A stretch of 23,760 bases of DNA, from NCBI GenBank assembly GCA_023433205.1, contig JAEZDS010000099.1:1-23760 (forward strand), given 5' to 3'. This document shows positions 16,535 through 23,601 of this stretch, piece by piece. The position numbers were made by a program, and so were the translations under genes. Within the stretch, counting starts at the first letter, position 1, and every line of letters starts with the position of its first letter. Origin of the DNA: Bacteroidota bacterium (lineage in GTDB: Bacteria > Bacteroidota > Bacteroidia > B-17B0 > Aurantibacillaceae). The notes below the pieces were generated by a model. The model had not been told where the DNA came from, did not search any database, and was given only the letters and a program-made list of their open reading frames with translations.

Positions 16535-17797
16535 ATGCGTACAATAAGGTTAACATTTTTATGCCTTGTACTCCTCCATCCGGCTTATTCACAAAAATCT
16601 GACAAGGAAACACGTGACGGAGCGATTTCGCTGATTACCGATGTTTTTTTTAACAACAGCGCGGAAGTCATTCGCCAACAGCACAGGTCATTTGAAAATG
16701 ACCACCGTATAAAACTGCATTTTACTGTTGACGACGAAAGTATTGACCAGCTTGGAGGACTTAGTGAATACCTCTTTAAGATCTACAAGACCCTTGTAAA
16801 TCCCGTAAACGTAAACCGCAATACCATTACAGGTGAATTCAGCCTGTTGCAGGAAGGGGTGCTGAGCGACCTTATCAGTTTCCGTTCTGCTGCCACTCAG
16901 GATCTGCGAGCGTGCAGATTTCCGCAGGCAGAAAGTGACGCTGTAGATTCAGCCTGCACCCAGCTGTTCAGACATCAATCACAATTTTTTGAGACAGATG
17001 ATTATAACAGCGGCCCTGAACTGATCGGTACTGTTTTACAGGATGTGCCAGAGAGGTATGAGGAGATACTTGTACGGCATGACTACTGCAGCGGCCTTTC
17101 GGACGATCAGTATGACCAGTATGTACGAGCCACCACAGAAGAGCGGAGCAAAAACTGGCTGAAGGACATTGGCTTTTCCCGTGCACATCTTTATTCGAAT
17201 TTTGCGGTGCTTCAGGGCTGGTCTGCTTCACAGGTAAATGCGGGATGTGTGCCCTGCGCCTCGCTTAACATCGGCACCTACACCATATCAGGTACACATG
17301 TAATAGATCTGAATCAAAGTATCTCTTCGTGTTCGCAGGGTGATCTGGAGGCGCGCAGTGTTATTCTGCACCGCGAGACGAATATCAGGTTCATGTTCCT
17401 CACACACTCCATCAGCTATTTTATTCCCCGCGACAGCCTTGAGTTGTTCCTGAACCAGGTGACGGAAGATCTCAATGATCAGCCAGGCAAAACTATAGCT
17501 GCCCTCTATCTCGAAATGAGGGACCTCTCAGGCAATGTGGCAGGACCACTTTTGCTTGTAAAGCAGCTTAACGGAGAGTGGCTCAGTAAGGCTGATATTA
17601 CCTTCGCCAACGCCAACAACGGCATGAAGTACAACGATGGCACGTACTGGAAGTTCAGGAACCTGTACAAGAACATCCCTAAACCATTAAGACTTTATTA
17701 TCAGATCGCCAAAGTAAACGGCGTTGTTACCACCATGTCGGTGGAGGTTGGCAGGGACATAAAAGGAAAAGAACAGGTCAGCTTTCACCAGTTTTAA
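16535..17797 (+). CDS. Secreted protein, probable N-terminal half of a polymorphic toxin (ends at in-frame TAA)
   Basis: 420 residues from the ATG that opens a signal peptide (about 1-20, ending PAYSQ). The chosen start follows the promoter; the longer frame from 16460 adds 25 residues that look non-coding. No family recognised. The body contains FFETDDY, a cysteine-bearing segment (NAGCVPCASLNIGTY), a beta-rich part (AALYLEMRDLSGNVAGPLLL) and YWKFRNLYKNIPKPLRLYY near the end. No T9SS sorting domain is present. The frame stops at TAA (17795-17797), and the very same frame goes on uninterrupted into the toxin-like protein. The joint (VSFHQF-stop-VDEAFDEL) reads as continuous protein, so this is either the front half of one split gene or a gene closely coupled to the next. 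Confidence 0.7.
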   Translation: MRTIRLTFLCLVLLHPAYSQKSDKETRDGAISLITDVFFNNSAEVIRQQHRSFENDHRIKLHFTVDDESIDQLGGLSEYLFKIYKTLVNPVNVNRNTITGEFSLLQEGVLSDLISFRSAATQDLRACRFPQAESDAVDSACTQLFRHQSQFFETDDYNSGPELIGTVLQDVPERYEEILVRHDYCSGLSDDQYDQYVRATTEERSKNWLKDIGFSRAHLYSNFAVLQGWSASQVNAGCVPCASLNIGTYTISGTHVIDLNQSISSCSQGDLEARSVILHRETNIRFMFLTHSISYFIPRDSLELFLNQVTEDLNDQPGKTIAALYLEMRDLSGNVAGPLLLVKQLNGEWLSKADITFANANNGMKYNDGTYWKFRNLYKNIPKPLRLYYQIAKVNGVVTTMSVEVGRDIKGKEQVSFHQF

Positions 17798-17818
17798 GTA
17801 GATGAGGCATTTGATGAG

Positions 17819-19345
17819 TTGGTGAGGTTACGCAGTAAGATCGCTCATGTTACCCCTTCCAAAACCGACAACACAGAAAAAGACCTGGCTGCCTTTGAAG
17901 ATCGGATCGATCATGAGAACAGGTTCCTGGTAGAATACCTGAAGGCGCTTCATTCGCCTAAGCTAAAGAATGCAGGTTACAGCATAAAAGAAATTTATCT
18001 GAATGATCCCGACCTGATCACCGTTAGCGCGCTGCAGTATCTGAAGAGCAGGGGCTACGATGCGCTATACCAAAATGATAATCTGGATAAATATTCTCAC
18101 GTGCAGGTGCCCAAAGACCTTCACCAGGGCACTTGTCCGGTTGATGAAAAGAAGAGCGATGTGATAGGTACCATGCTGGATGTGGCATCACTGGTTCTGA
18201 TGCCCACCGGTCTTGATATAGTTCCTGACCTGGTGTCAGTTGCGTATTATGCGGCTAAAGGTCAGCAGTCGAACATGTACATTGCCATGGTAGGTGTGGC
18301 CAGTCCTTTTATTTTTCAGGCTGCCAAATATGTGAGCAATGGGGCGCAGGCGGTGAACGGTCTGCGCAAAGGAGCAGTGCTGGCAAAAAAAGACGGGCAG
18401 TTGCAGCTTGTGACGCAGGAGATAGGGCAGATAAAAGATTTGCTTAAGCTTGAGCCCGGCCGCATCAGTCAGCAGTTCTCAGAAAAGGTCTTAAATAGTA
18501 GCACACCGGTAAAAGATTTGCTGAGCGTGGATCTTGCGCAGGCCAGAATTTTCAGCAATGCTTTAGAGCACCTTGATGAACCCAAACGATTTGAGTTTAT
18601 CAACAAATTTCTGGACGATGCCGGTTTTCGCACAAAGGTGCTGAGTGATCCGGATGAGGTGCTGAGGTGGGGGGGTGAATATGGACGCTGGTTAAACGAT
18701 CTTGAGGGACTACTTGGTGCAGGCACTAAAGCCAAAATCATAAAATGGATCAATGAGGGTCTTGATCCTAAAAAGATAGAAAAGGCATTTTTTGACTCCA
18801 AAGATATGGAGGCGCTTTTCGCAAATCTGGAGAATGCGAAGAGTGTATATCATCAAAGGGTTTATGTTAAGGATTATGATAATATTCCGGGGATAATAAA
18901 AACGCCTTTCAAGGAAAATGGCTTAAGTTCTAAATTAACACATCCTGGCTGGAATGATCAAAGTCTTGATCTGCTCGAACAAGAAGCTAAAACTTTTGTT
19001 TGGGCAGTTCCGGATGACTTGCCCGCTGGAACGAAACTGTATAGAGTAACAGACGGTAATTCAAGTGGCGGATACTGGACGTTAGTGAAGCCTACAAAAC
19101 TTTCGGAAGTAGTTGGCGGTACGGCAGTTAGACCAGAATGGAATAATTTTCAGAGAATATACGAATATGAAGTACCTTCAGGCAACTCATTGAAAGTATG
19201 GAGGGGGCCAGCAGCAGCTCAAAAAATTTCGGAAGGGATCATGAATCCACATTTGCCAGGAGGACTCGAACAAATTTTTATACCTGCTAAATTACGCACT
19301 TCAGCTTTTAAGAATCACATAAAGGAGCTTAGTATTCCATGGTAA
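17819..19345 (+). CDS. Putative polymorphic toxin: pre-toxin segment plus TNT-like C-terminal tip
   Basis: 508 residues from a TTG; a GTG follows at once, and no ATG start exists, while the frame is open back to the TAA at 17795. No signal peptide. A hydrophobic segment at about 115-170 (TGLDIVPDLVSVAYYAAKGQ, then IAMVGVASPFIFQAAKYV) looks like the pre-toxin segments of polymorphic toxins. The tip (about 395-490) has LPAGTKLYRV (Arg409), GGYW (417-420), Arg438, IYEYEVP, LKVWRGPAAAQ and LPGGLEQIF (Gln485). The order and spacing resemble the tuberculosis necrotizing toxin (TNT) fold, an NAD(P)+ glycohydrolase, but this is pattern matching only. G+C falls from 55% (18661-18720) to 30% (18841-18900), so the tip was probably exchanged. 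The next gene overlaps its stop. Confidence 0.65.
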   Translation: MVRLRSKIAHVTPSKTDNTEKDLAAFEDRIDHENRFLVEYLKALHSPKLKNAGYSIKEIYLNDPDLITVSALQYLKSRGYDALYQNDNLDKYSHVQVPKDLHQGTCPVDEKKSDVIGTMLDVASLVLMPTGLDIVPDLVSVAYYAAKGQQSNMYIAMVGVASPFIFQAAKYVSNGAQAVNGLRKGAVLAKKDGQLQLVTQEIGQIKDLLKLEPGRISQQFSEKVLNSSTPVKDLLSVDLAQARIFSNALEHLDEPKRFEFINKFLDDAGFRTKVLSDPDEVLRWGGEYGRWLNDLEGLLGAGTKAKIIKWINEGLDPKKIEKAFFDSKDMEALFANLENAKSVYHQRVYVKDYDNIPGIIKTPFKENGLSSKLTHPGWNDQSLDLLEQEAKTFVWAVPDDLPAGTKLYRVTDGNSSGGYWTLVKPTKLSEVVGGTAVRPEWNNFQRIYEYEVPSGNSLKVWRGPAAAQKISEGIMNPHLPGGLEQIFIPAKLRTSAFKNHIKELSIPW

Positions 19346-19608
19346 GTATAGCAAAACAAAAATTTAGGGAGACAATTAGCTGGTTAAAGGACCAGGATTA
19401 CCAGGGCCACCTGAAACCATTTATTATTTATTGCGAAAAACAACTAGAGTTTTTTTCCGATGGTATTTCAGATCCAAGTACCGTTCGTGGAATTACAGGA
19501 GCAGCGTTTAGGTATCTGGATGAATTTGATGTTGAAGCGCGTATTAGGCAGACATTAAATGATAAATTTAATGAAATTGACCGCGTTGCAGGCGACAATC
19601 GAATATGA
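19339..19608 (+). CDS. Small candidate immunity protein
   Basis: 89 residues, probably all-helical (FRETISWLKDQDY, HLKPFIIYCEKQLEFF, EARIRQTLNDKFNEIDRV), with no signal peptide. No family recognised. The ATG overlaps the end of the toxin frame (ATGGTAA), and its own stop overlaps the next ATG by four bases, so the three genes are probably translated together. By position this is a candidate cytoplasmic immunity protein against the toxin tip, since immunity genes usually directly follow the toxin. It is AT-rich like the tip, in keeping with transfer as one unit. Confidence 0.6.
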   Translation: MVSIAKQKFRETISWLKDQDYQGHLKPFIIYCEKQLEFFSDGISDPSTVRGITGAAFRYLDEFDVEARIRQTLNDKFNEIDRVAGDNRI

Positions 19609-20198
19609 TTGACGATCAGAAATCAACGCTTTTACAGCAGTACCAGGAGCTTTTGCAGCTGATAACTGAGGATCTTAAAATCCAAAACTCATTATCAGAT
19701 TTTTATAAATACGTTTCGGAGTTACAACCAAAATTCACTAGACTAGTGAGTGAAGATCAATACCAGCAGGCAGGTGAGATTGTAAGAGGAATTAATTATT
19801 ACGCCGGAGAATTTACTTTTTCAGAAAATAATGGCACAAAAATAAGACAGGTACTTAATGAAATTTATGTGCTACTCTTCGGCCGAGAAGGTGACCATTT
19901 TGAAAAAATTAAATCCCAATTGACGCACTTCATCTTTTTCTTAGATGCAGCAGCCAGGGAGACTGGTAGTTCTGAAATCAAAGACTATCTTAATTATGCC
20001 CGGGCGAAAGAACGTCACATACATTCGCTCAATAGAACGCATGAGAATTTCGTGCTGGATGTTTATTGGGCCGTTGGCGCATTAAGCAGGTATTTTTCTG
20101 AGTTCTGGATTGACTATGGTGACATAGGAACAGGATCGCAGCAGTTTCTGTTAATTATGAATGAGGAAGCGCAAAAGCTGATGGACTCAAAGAGTTAG
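19605..20198 (+). CDS. Second candidate immunity / toxin-locus protein
   Basis: 197 residues, helical throughout (TLLQQYQELLQLITEDLK, SDFYKYVSELQPKFTRLV, IRQVLNEIYVLLFG), without signal peptide or membrane segment. No family recognised. Overlap ATGA with the preceding 89-residue gene. The G+C content is low (28% in 19681-19740). It may be the true immunity protein with the shorter gene as helper, or each may counter a different activity; the sequence does not decide. Confidence 0.6.
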   Translation: MIDDQKSTLLQQYQELLQLITEDLKIQNSLSDFYKYVSELQPKFTRLVSEDQYQQAGEIVRGINYYAGEFTFSENNGTKIRQVLNEIYVLLFGREGDHFEKIKSQLTHFIFFLDAAARETGSSEIKDYLNYARAKERHIHSLNRTHENFVLDVYWAVGALSRYFSEFWIDYGDIGTGSQQFLLIMNEEAQKLMDSKS

Positions 20199-20228
20199 AT
20201 TGTTTTATAACTGCATTTTTGTGGTGTC

Positions 20229-20506
20229 CCGAAATTACACGTACAAAGTAACCCTCACTTTCTGATAGAAAAAAGGCTTATGGATGAAAACTATATGGTT
20301 ATTGGCCTCAGTTATCCCGCTGGTAAATCGCTTGGACAAAGGCAGTTTATCCAGCCAAGTGCTAAAAGTTGTTTTTGAGCGTGATCTCGGTGACCAATTC
20401 ACGTTCTTTTCATAGATGGTACTATTCCCACGTTTCTGAGCCTGATGTTCCTGGTGAGATTTGGGTGTCGGAGGGAAAAGTTTCATCACGCGGTCAGCTA
20501 GTCTGA
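20229..20506 (+). pseudogene. Frameshifted gene remnant
   Basis: Protein-like sequence passes through three frames. Frame one (20229-20378) reads NPHFLIEKRLMDENYMVIGL, then GKSLGQRQFIQP, and stops. Frame two, around 20371-20415, reads FERDLGDQFTFF and stops. Frame three (20411-20506) reads YYSHVSEPDVPGEIWVSEGK, then SSRGQLV, and stops. Joined, they would make one domain of about 90 residues, so at least two indels broke it. No family recognised. Position suggests an older member of the toxin/immunity array. Confidence 0.5.
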
Positions 20507-20568
20507 TGGAGATTATGAAGCAGTTATATAAATTTGCCGAAAAGCTGGATTGTCAAAGGTGAAAATGC

Positions 20569-20814
20569 ATGGAATTGAAAGAGGAACTTAAGTTACACTT
20601 ACAAACTTTAAGGGATTTGCTTAAGGCTCGAAAACATGGGGGCGTCCAGTTTTTTGACACTTTGATTGAACTCGTGGACAGTGATTTTGAAGATTGTATT
20701 GAGCGAATATTGCCTGCATATTCAATGACGCAACATAGTGGTTTTAATTTTGAAGAAGAGGCTGTATTTATTAGATTGTGGAATTGTGCGAAAACAATAA
20801 AGAATTCTGGTTAG
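20569..20814 (+). CDS. Short helical hypothetical protein
   Basis: 81 residues: ELKEELKLHLQTLRDLLKAR, GVQFFDTLIELVDSDFEDCI, then FEEEAVFIRLWNCAKTIKN. Acidic and helical, of the size of small immunity proteins; no family recognised. The same frame continues upstream across a TGA at 20560-20562 to an ATG at 20506 that overlaps the previous remnant's stop (TGATG), so the gene may once have been 19 codons longer. It sits between two broken genes and may itself be non-functional. Confidence 0.45.
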   Translation: MELKEELKLHLQTLRDLLKARKHGGVQFFDTLIELVDSDFEDCIERILPAYSMTQHSGFNFEEEAVFIRLWNCAKTIKNSG

Positions 20815-21068
20815 AAGTCCAAATCACTAAAACCACCGGAACTGATTTATGAACTACCAAGAGATTTAAACAGGTTCAGGGATCAGAATTAATACTTGTT
20901 TTTGAAGGTGATATCGGTGGCCATTTCTCGGTAGTGGTGAAGATTGATAATAGAGATTATCGTTTATGGCAATACGATAGAACTGTAAACCAACATACTT
21001 TTAGTTCAGAAGAGCACATCAGATATCAGTTTGCAATTTTGGAGGAATTTGTTAAACGTAAGGTGTAG
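20778..21068 (+). pseudogene. Small gene broken by two compensating frameshifts
   Basis: A GTG at 20778 opens VELCENNKEFWLEVQITKTT. The protein-like sequence then moves to another frame (PPELIYELPRDLNRFRDQ, about 20832-20885) and back to the first (GSELILVFEGDIGGHFSVVV, then RDYRLWQYDRTVNQH, then YQFAILEEFVKRKV), ending at TAG 21066. The total span of 291 bp is a multiple of three, so two opposite indels explain it. The restored protein would be about 96 residues, the size of an immunity protein; no family recognised. It overlaps the end of the 81-residue gene. Confidence 0.5.
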
Positions 21069-21103
21069 TTCAGTCTGATTGATCTTCGCTTATGGATAAT
21101 TAC

Positions 21104-21160
21104 GCCCTTTCAGGGCTTTGATAAGATTTCTTACTTAACTCAGGGCTTCGCCCTGAGTTA
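21104..21160. repeat. Two palindromic hairpins
   Basis: GCCCT-TTC-AGGGC (21104-21116) and a perfect 11-bp stem TAACTCAGGGC / GCCCTGAGTTA with a TTC loop (21136-21160). They open a cluster of palindromes downstream of the toxin locus. Confidence 0.75.
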
Positions 21161-21166
21161 GAATAT

Positions 21167-21390
21167 ATTGCCCCTTCAGGGCAATTTGTCTGTGGTGCAG
21201 CAGCCTGAAGTCTGATAAATTGGGAGACAGTTGGTGTAATCAGGATTCGCACTGATTTAAAACATGTTGCTGCTTCAGGGCAATTTGTCTGCGGTGCAGC
21301 AGCCTGAAGTCTGATAAATTGGGAGACAGTTGGTGTAATCAGACTTTGCACTGATTTAAAACATATTGCTGCTTCAGGACAATGTGTCGT
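21167..21390. repeat. 99-bp tandem repeat, about 2.2 copies
   Basis: The motif CTTCAGG(A/G)CAAT starts at 21174, 21273 and 21372, giving an exact 99-bp period. The first two units are nearly identical (differences such as TCTGTGG/TCTGCGG and CAGGATTCG/CAGACTTTG); the third is cut off after about 20 bp. Each full unit contains CTTCAGG and, about 30 bp later, CCTGAAG, so each can fold. The first unit begins in a small palindrome, ATTGCCC / GGGCAAT. Confidence 0.85.
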
Positions 21391-21451
21391 GAATTTTGTC
21401 AGAGGATGTTGATTAATGGTAAAGTCTAGTATCGTTTCTTGAATCTTTTTA

Positions 21452-21565
21452 AGCCCTGTCACGATAGCTATCGTGAGGGCGTTATTTCATAGCTCAGGAC
21501 GCAGTCCTGAGCTATAAAAAGGCAAGCGATTTATAGCCCTGTCACGATAGCTATCGTGAGGGCGT
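21452..21565. repeat. Duplicated 31-bp palindromic element flanking a 12-bp-stem hairpin
   Basis: The same 31 bp occur at 21452-21482 and 21535-21565, each centred on the perfect palindrome CACGATAGCTATCGTG and flanked by GCCCT and AGGGC. Between them lies ATAGCTCAGGAC-GCA-GTCCTGAGCTAT (21489-21515) followed by AAAAA. Confidence 0.85.
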
Positions 21566-21584
21566 AATAATCAATTCAAACCAT

Positions 21585-21753
21585 ACATATTTAATAAAGT
21601 ACCTTGATGCCGGATTATACTATGCGGAATTTTATCCAAAGAAGTGTAATCGAATTGAGATACAGGATCAACTGAATTATTTAAAAAGAACCAGACCTTA
21701 ACTGAATGATCCATTAATTCCTCACAGTAGCAATAAACATCTAACCCAAGCAA
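21585..21753. other. Stretch that looks coding on both strands
   Basis: Minus strand: a 60-codon frame from TTG 21753 to 21571 (DVYCYCEELMDHSVKVWFFL, then FDYTSLDKIPHSIIRHQG). Plus strand: a frame without a usual start reads YLDAGLYYAEFYPKKCNRIE, then DQLNYLKRTRP, and stops at 21699-21701. Neither matches a family I know. One of them is probably the remnant of a gene; I cannot say which. Confidence 0.3.
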
Positions 21754-21755
21754 AC

Positions 21756-21796
21756 CTATGTGACCCTCTATGTGCCCTATGATCCTATGTGGTTAA
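21756..21796 (-). repeat. CTATG repeats downstream of glyA
   Basis: CTATG occurs at 21756, 21768, 21777 and 21785, separated by short C- and T-rich spacers, then GGTTAA. This is the reverse complement of the CATAG repeats found at 23602-23760. Confidence 0.6.
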
Positions 21797-21811
21797 GTAC
21801 GCGTGATCCCA

Positions 21812-23086
21812 TCACCCCGCGAACAAAGGATACTTCTCCATCATCGTATTCACCCGCTTTTTGATCTTCTTCAACTCTGATTCATTCGCCCTGTTGGTCA
21901 ATACCTCATCGATAAAACCAACGATCTTCTGGCAGTCTTTTTCCTTTAGTCCCCTGGTTGTGATGGCCGGTGAGCCAATCCGTATTCCCGATGTAACAAA
22001 TGCGCTCTTGTCATCAAAGGGCACCATGTTTTTGTTCACTGTGATGTTCACCTGCTCAAGGGCGGCCAGCGCCTCTTTGCCGGTGAGGCCTTTACTGCGA
22101 AGGTCGATCAGGAACATATGGTTGTCGGTGCCTTTACTTACGATATCATAACCCAGATCAGTGAATCCTTTGGCCATGGCCTGCGCATTTTTGATCACCT
22201 GCACGCAGTATTCCATAAATTCATCACTCAGCGCCTCGCCGTAAGCCACAGCTTTCGCCGCTATCACATGTTCAAGCGGACCACCCTGAATGCCCGGAAA
22301 CACAGCCATGTCGAGCACATTACTCATCATCTTGGTTTCGCCTTTGGGTGTTTTTTCTCCGAAAGGATTTTCGAAGTCCTTGCCAAGCATGATCATTCCT
22401 CCACGGGGACCGCGCAATGTTTTGTGCGTAGTAGTTGTAACAATATGACAGTGGGGCAGGGGATCGTTTAAGATGCCTCTCGCTATCAGCGCGCTGGGGT
22501 GTGAGATGTCCGCCAGCAAAATAGCGTTCACCGAATCAGCGATCTCACGAAGACGTTTATAGTCCCAATCTCTGCTATAGGCGCTGGCCCCGCAGATGAT
22601 CATTTTTGGTTTTTCTTTTTGTGCTGTATCGGCAACAGTGTTATAATTGATGGTGCCGGTCTCTTTTTCCACGCCGTAAAAAGTAGGGCGGTATAATTTT
22701 CCGCTGTAACTCACCGCTGAACCATGTGTAAGGTGTCCCCCGTGAGAAAGATCAAGACCAAGAATAGTATCGCCAGGCTTCAAACAACCCAGCATCACCG
22801 CTGCATTGGCCTGCGCGCCGGAGTGCGGTTGTACGTTTACCCAGGCCGCGCCGTAGAGTTCTTTGGCACGGTCAATTGCCAGTTGTTCAACCTGATCAAC
22901 CACCTCGCAGCCGCCGTAATAACGTTTAAAGGGTAATCCTTCGGCATATTTGTTGGTGAGAACGCTGCCCATGGCTTTCATCACCTGGTCGCTGACGTAG
23001 TTTTCGGAGGCGATAAGCTCAACGCCTGTGGTTTGCCTGTGGAGCTCTTCTTTAATGAGGTCAAAAATTCTGGTATCCTTCTTCAT
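21812..23086 (-). CDS. glyA: Serine hydroxymethyltransferase
   Basis: 424 residues, usual length. PLP enzyme that interconverts serine and glycine and feeds methylene-tetrahydrofolate to purine, thymidylate and methionine synthesis. Seen: IASENYVSDQVMKAMGSVLT, NKYAEGLPFKRYYGGCEVVD, NVQPHSGAQANAAV, LSHGGHLTHG, the active-site lysine in TTTTHKTLRGPRGG, AVFPGIQGGPLEHVIAAKAV, and the C-terminal SGIRIGSPAITTRGLKE. Its ATG overlaps the stop of the upstream membrane-protein gene (ATGA), so the two form an operon read from the right. CTATG repeats follow the stop codon. Confidence 0.98.
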   Translation of the reverse strand: MKKDTRIFDLIKEELHRQTTGVELIASENYVSDQVMKAMGSVLTNKYAEGLPFKRYYGGCEVVDQVEQLAIDRAKELYGAAWVNVQPHSGAQANAAVMLGCLKPGDTILGLDLSHGGHLTHGSAVSYSGKLYRPTFYGVEKETGTINYNTVADTAQKEKPKMIICGASAYSRDWDYKRLREIADSVNAILLADISHPSALIARGILNDPLPHCHIVTTTTHKTLRGPRGGMIMLGKDFENPFGEKTPKGETKMMSNVLDMAVFPGIQGGPLEHVIAAKAVAYGEALSDEFMEYCVQVIKNAQAMAKGFTDLGYDIVSKGTDNHMFLIDLRSKGLTGKEALAALEQVNITVNKNMVPFDDKSAFVTSGIRIGSPAITTRGLKEKDCQKIVGFIDEVLTNRANESELKKIKKRVNTMMEKYPLFAG

Positions 23087-23574
23087 ATTGTATTGCGGGA
23101 AGTAGTTGTTTTATAAAGTTTTTCTGAAGCCAATAAAATTAAGCAAATAATAGGACTCTGCGCCACGCCCATCAACCACCGGCTAAGGGTGTATTCATCG
23201 CCTGAAAAAGAATCTTTTACCAGGTAATTGTATAACATGGCACTGGCCGAGGCAGCAATCAGTACACCATAAGCGTACCAGAGTAATTTTACAAGAAGGC
23301 GGCTGCCGCTGAGTTTTATTAAAGCGAAAAAGCTGCAGGCGAAAAAAATGAGCGTCCAGATTGCCGTAAAAAGGTATTTGGAGTAATAAAGGGTGTTATA
23401 GTCAAACTGCAGAAAAAAGTTCATGATCCTGGGCACCGGCATGCTGCTTTCGCGGTTGTAATACTTCATAAACAGAATATTGTTCATGTTCACAAAAAAG
23501 AACTCGCGGCAATAGCCCAAAACCCCGAATAAGAGGAGAAAAATTACAAGCCATTTGAGGGAGGAGCGGGACAT
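23083..23574 (-). CDS. Multi-spanning membrane protein of unknown function
   Basis: 163 residues with four probable membrane segments: about 7-22 (LVIFLLLFGVLG), 64-86 (FTAIWTLIFFACSFFALIKL), 93-114 (LLWYAYGVLIAASASAMLY) and 134-150 (GVAQSPIICLILLA). The loop between the first two (REFFFVNMNNILFMKYYN...) is outside or inside; topology is not clear. I do not recognise the family with confidence; in size and layout it recalls the small membrane proteins seen next to exosortase genes in Bacteroidetes, but no exosortase is here. Four-base overlap with glyA suggests translational coupling. Confidence 0.75.
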   Translation of the reverse strand: MSRSSLKWLVIFLLLFGVLGYCREFFFVNMNNILFMKYYNRESSMPVPRIMNFFLQFDYNTLYYSKYLFTAIWTLIFFACSFFALIKLSGSRLLVKLLWYAYGVLIAASASAMLYNYLVKDSFSGDEYTLSRWLMGVAQSPIICLILLASEKLYKTTTSRNTI

Positions 23575-23601
23575 CTATTATGAAATACTAAATACTAAAA
23601 A

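Noticed and set aside
21167..21390. Possible CRISPR array
   Set aside because: Only about two copies of a 99-bp unit that is repeated along its whole length, without variable spacers, and no cas genes.
21100..21462. 120-codon minus-strand frame with an internally repeated protein
   Set aside because: The repeat in the protein is only the 99-bp DNA repeat (99 is a multiple of three) and the palindromes; no start context or family.
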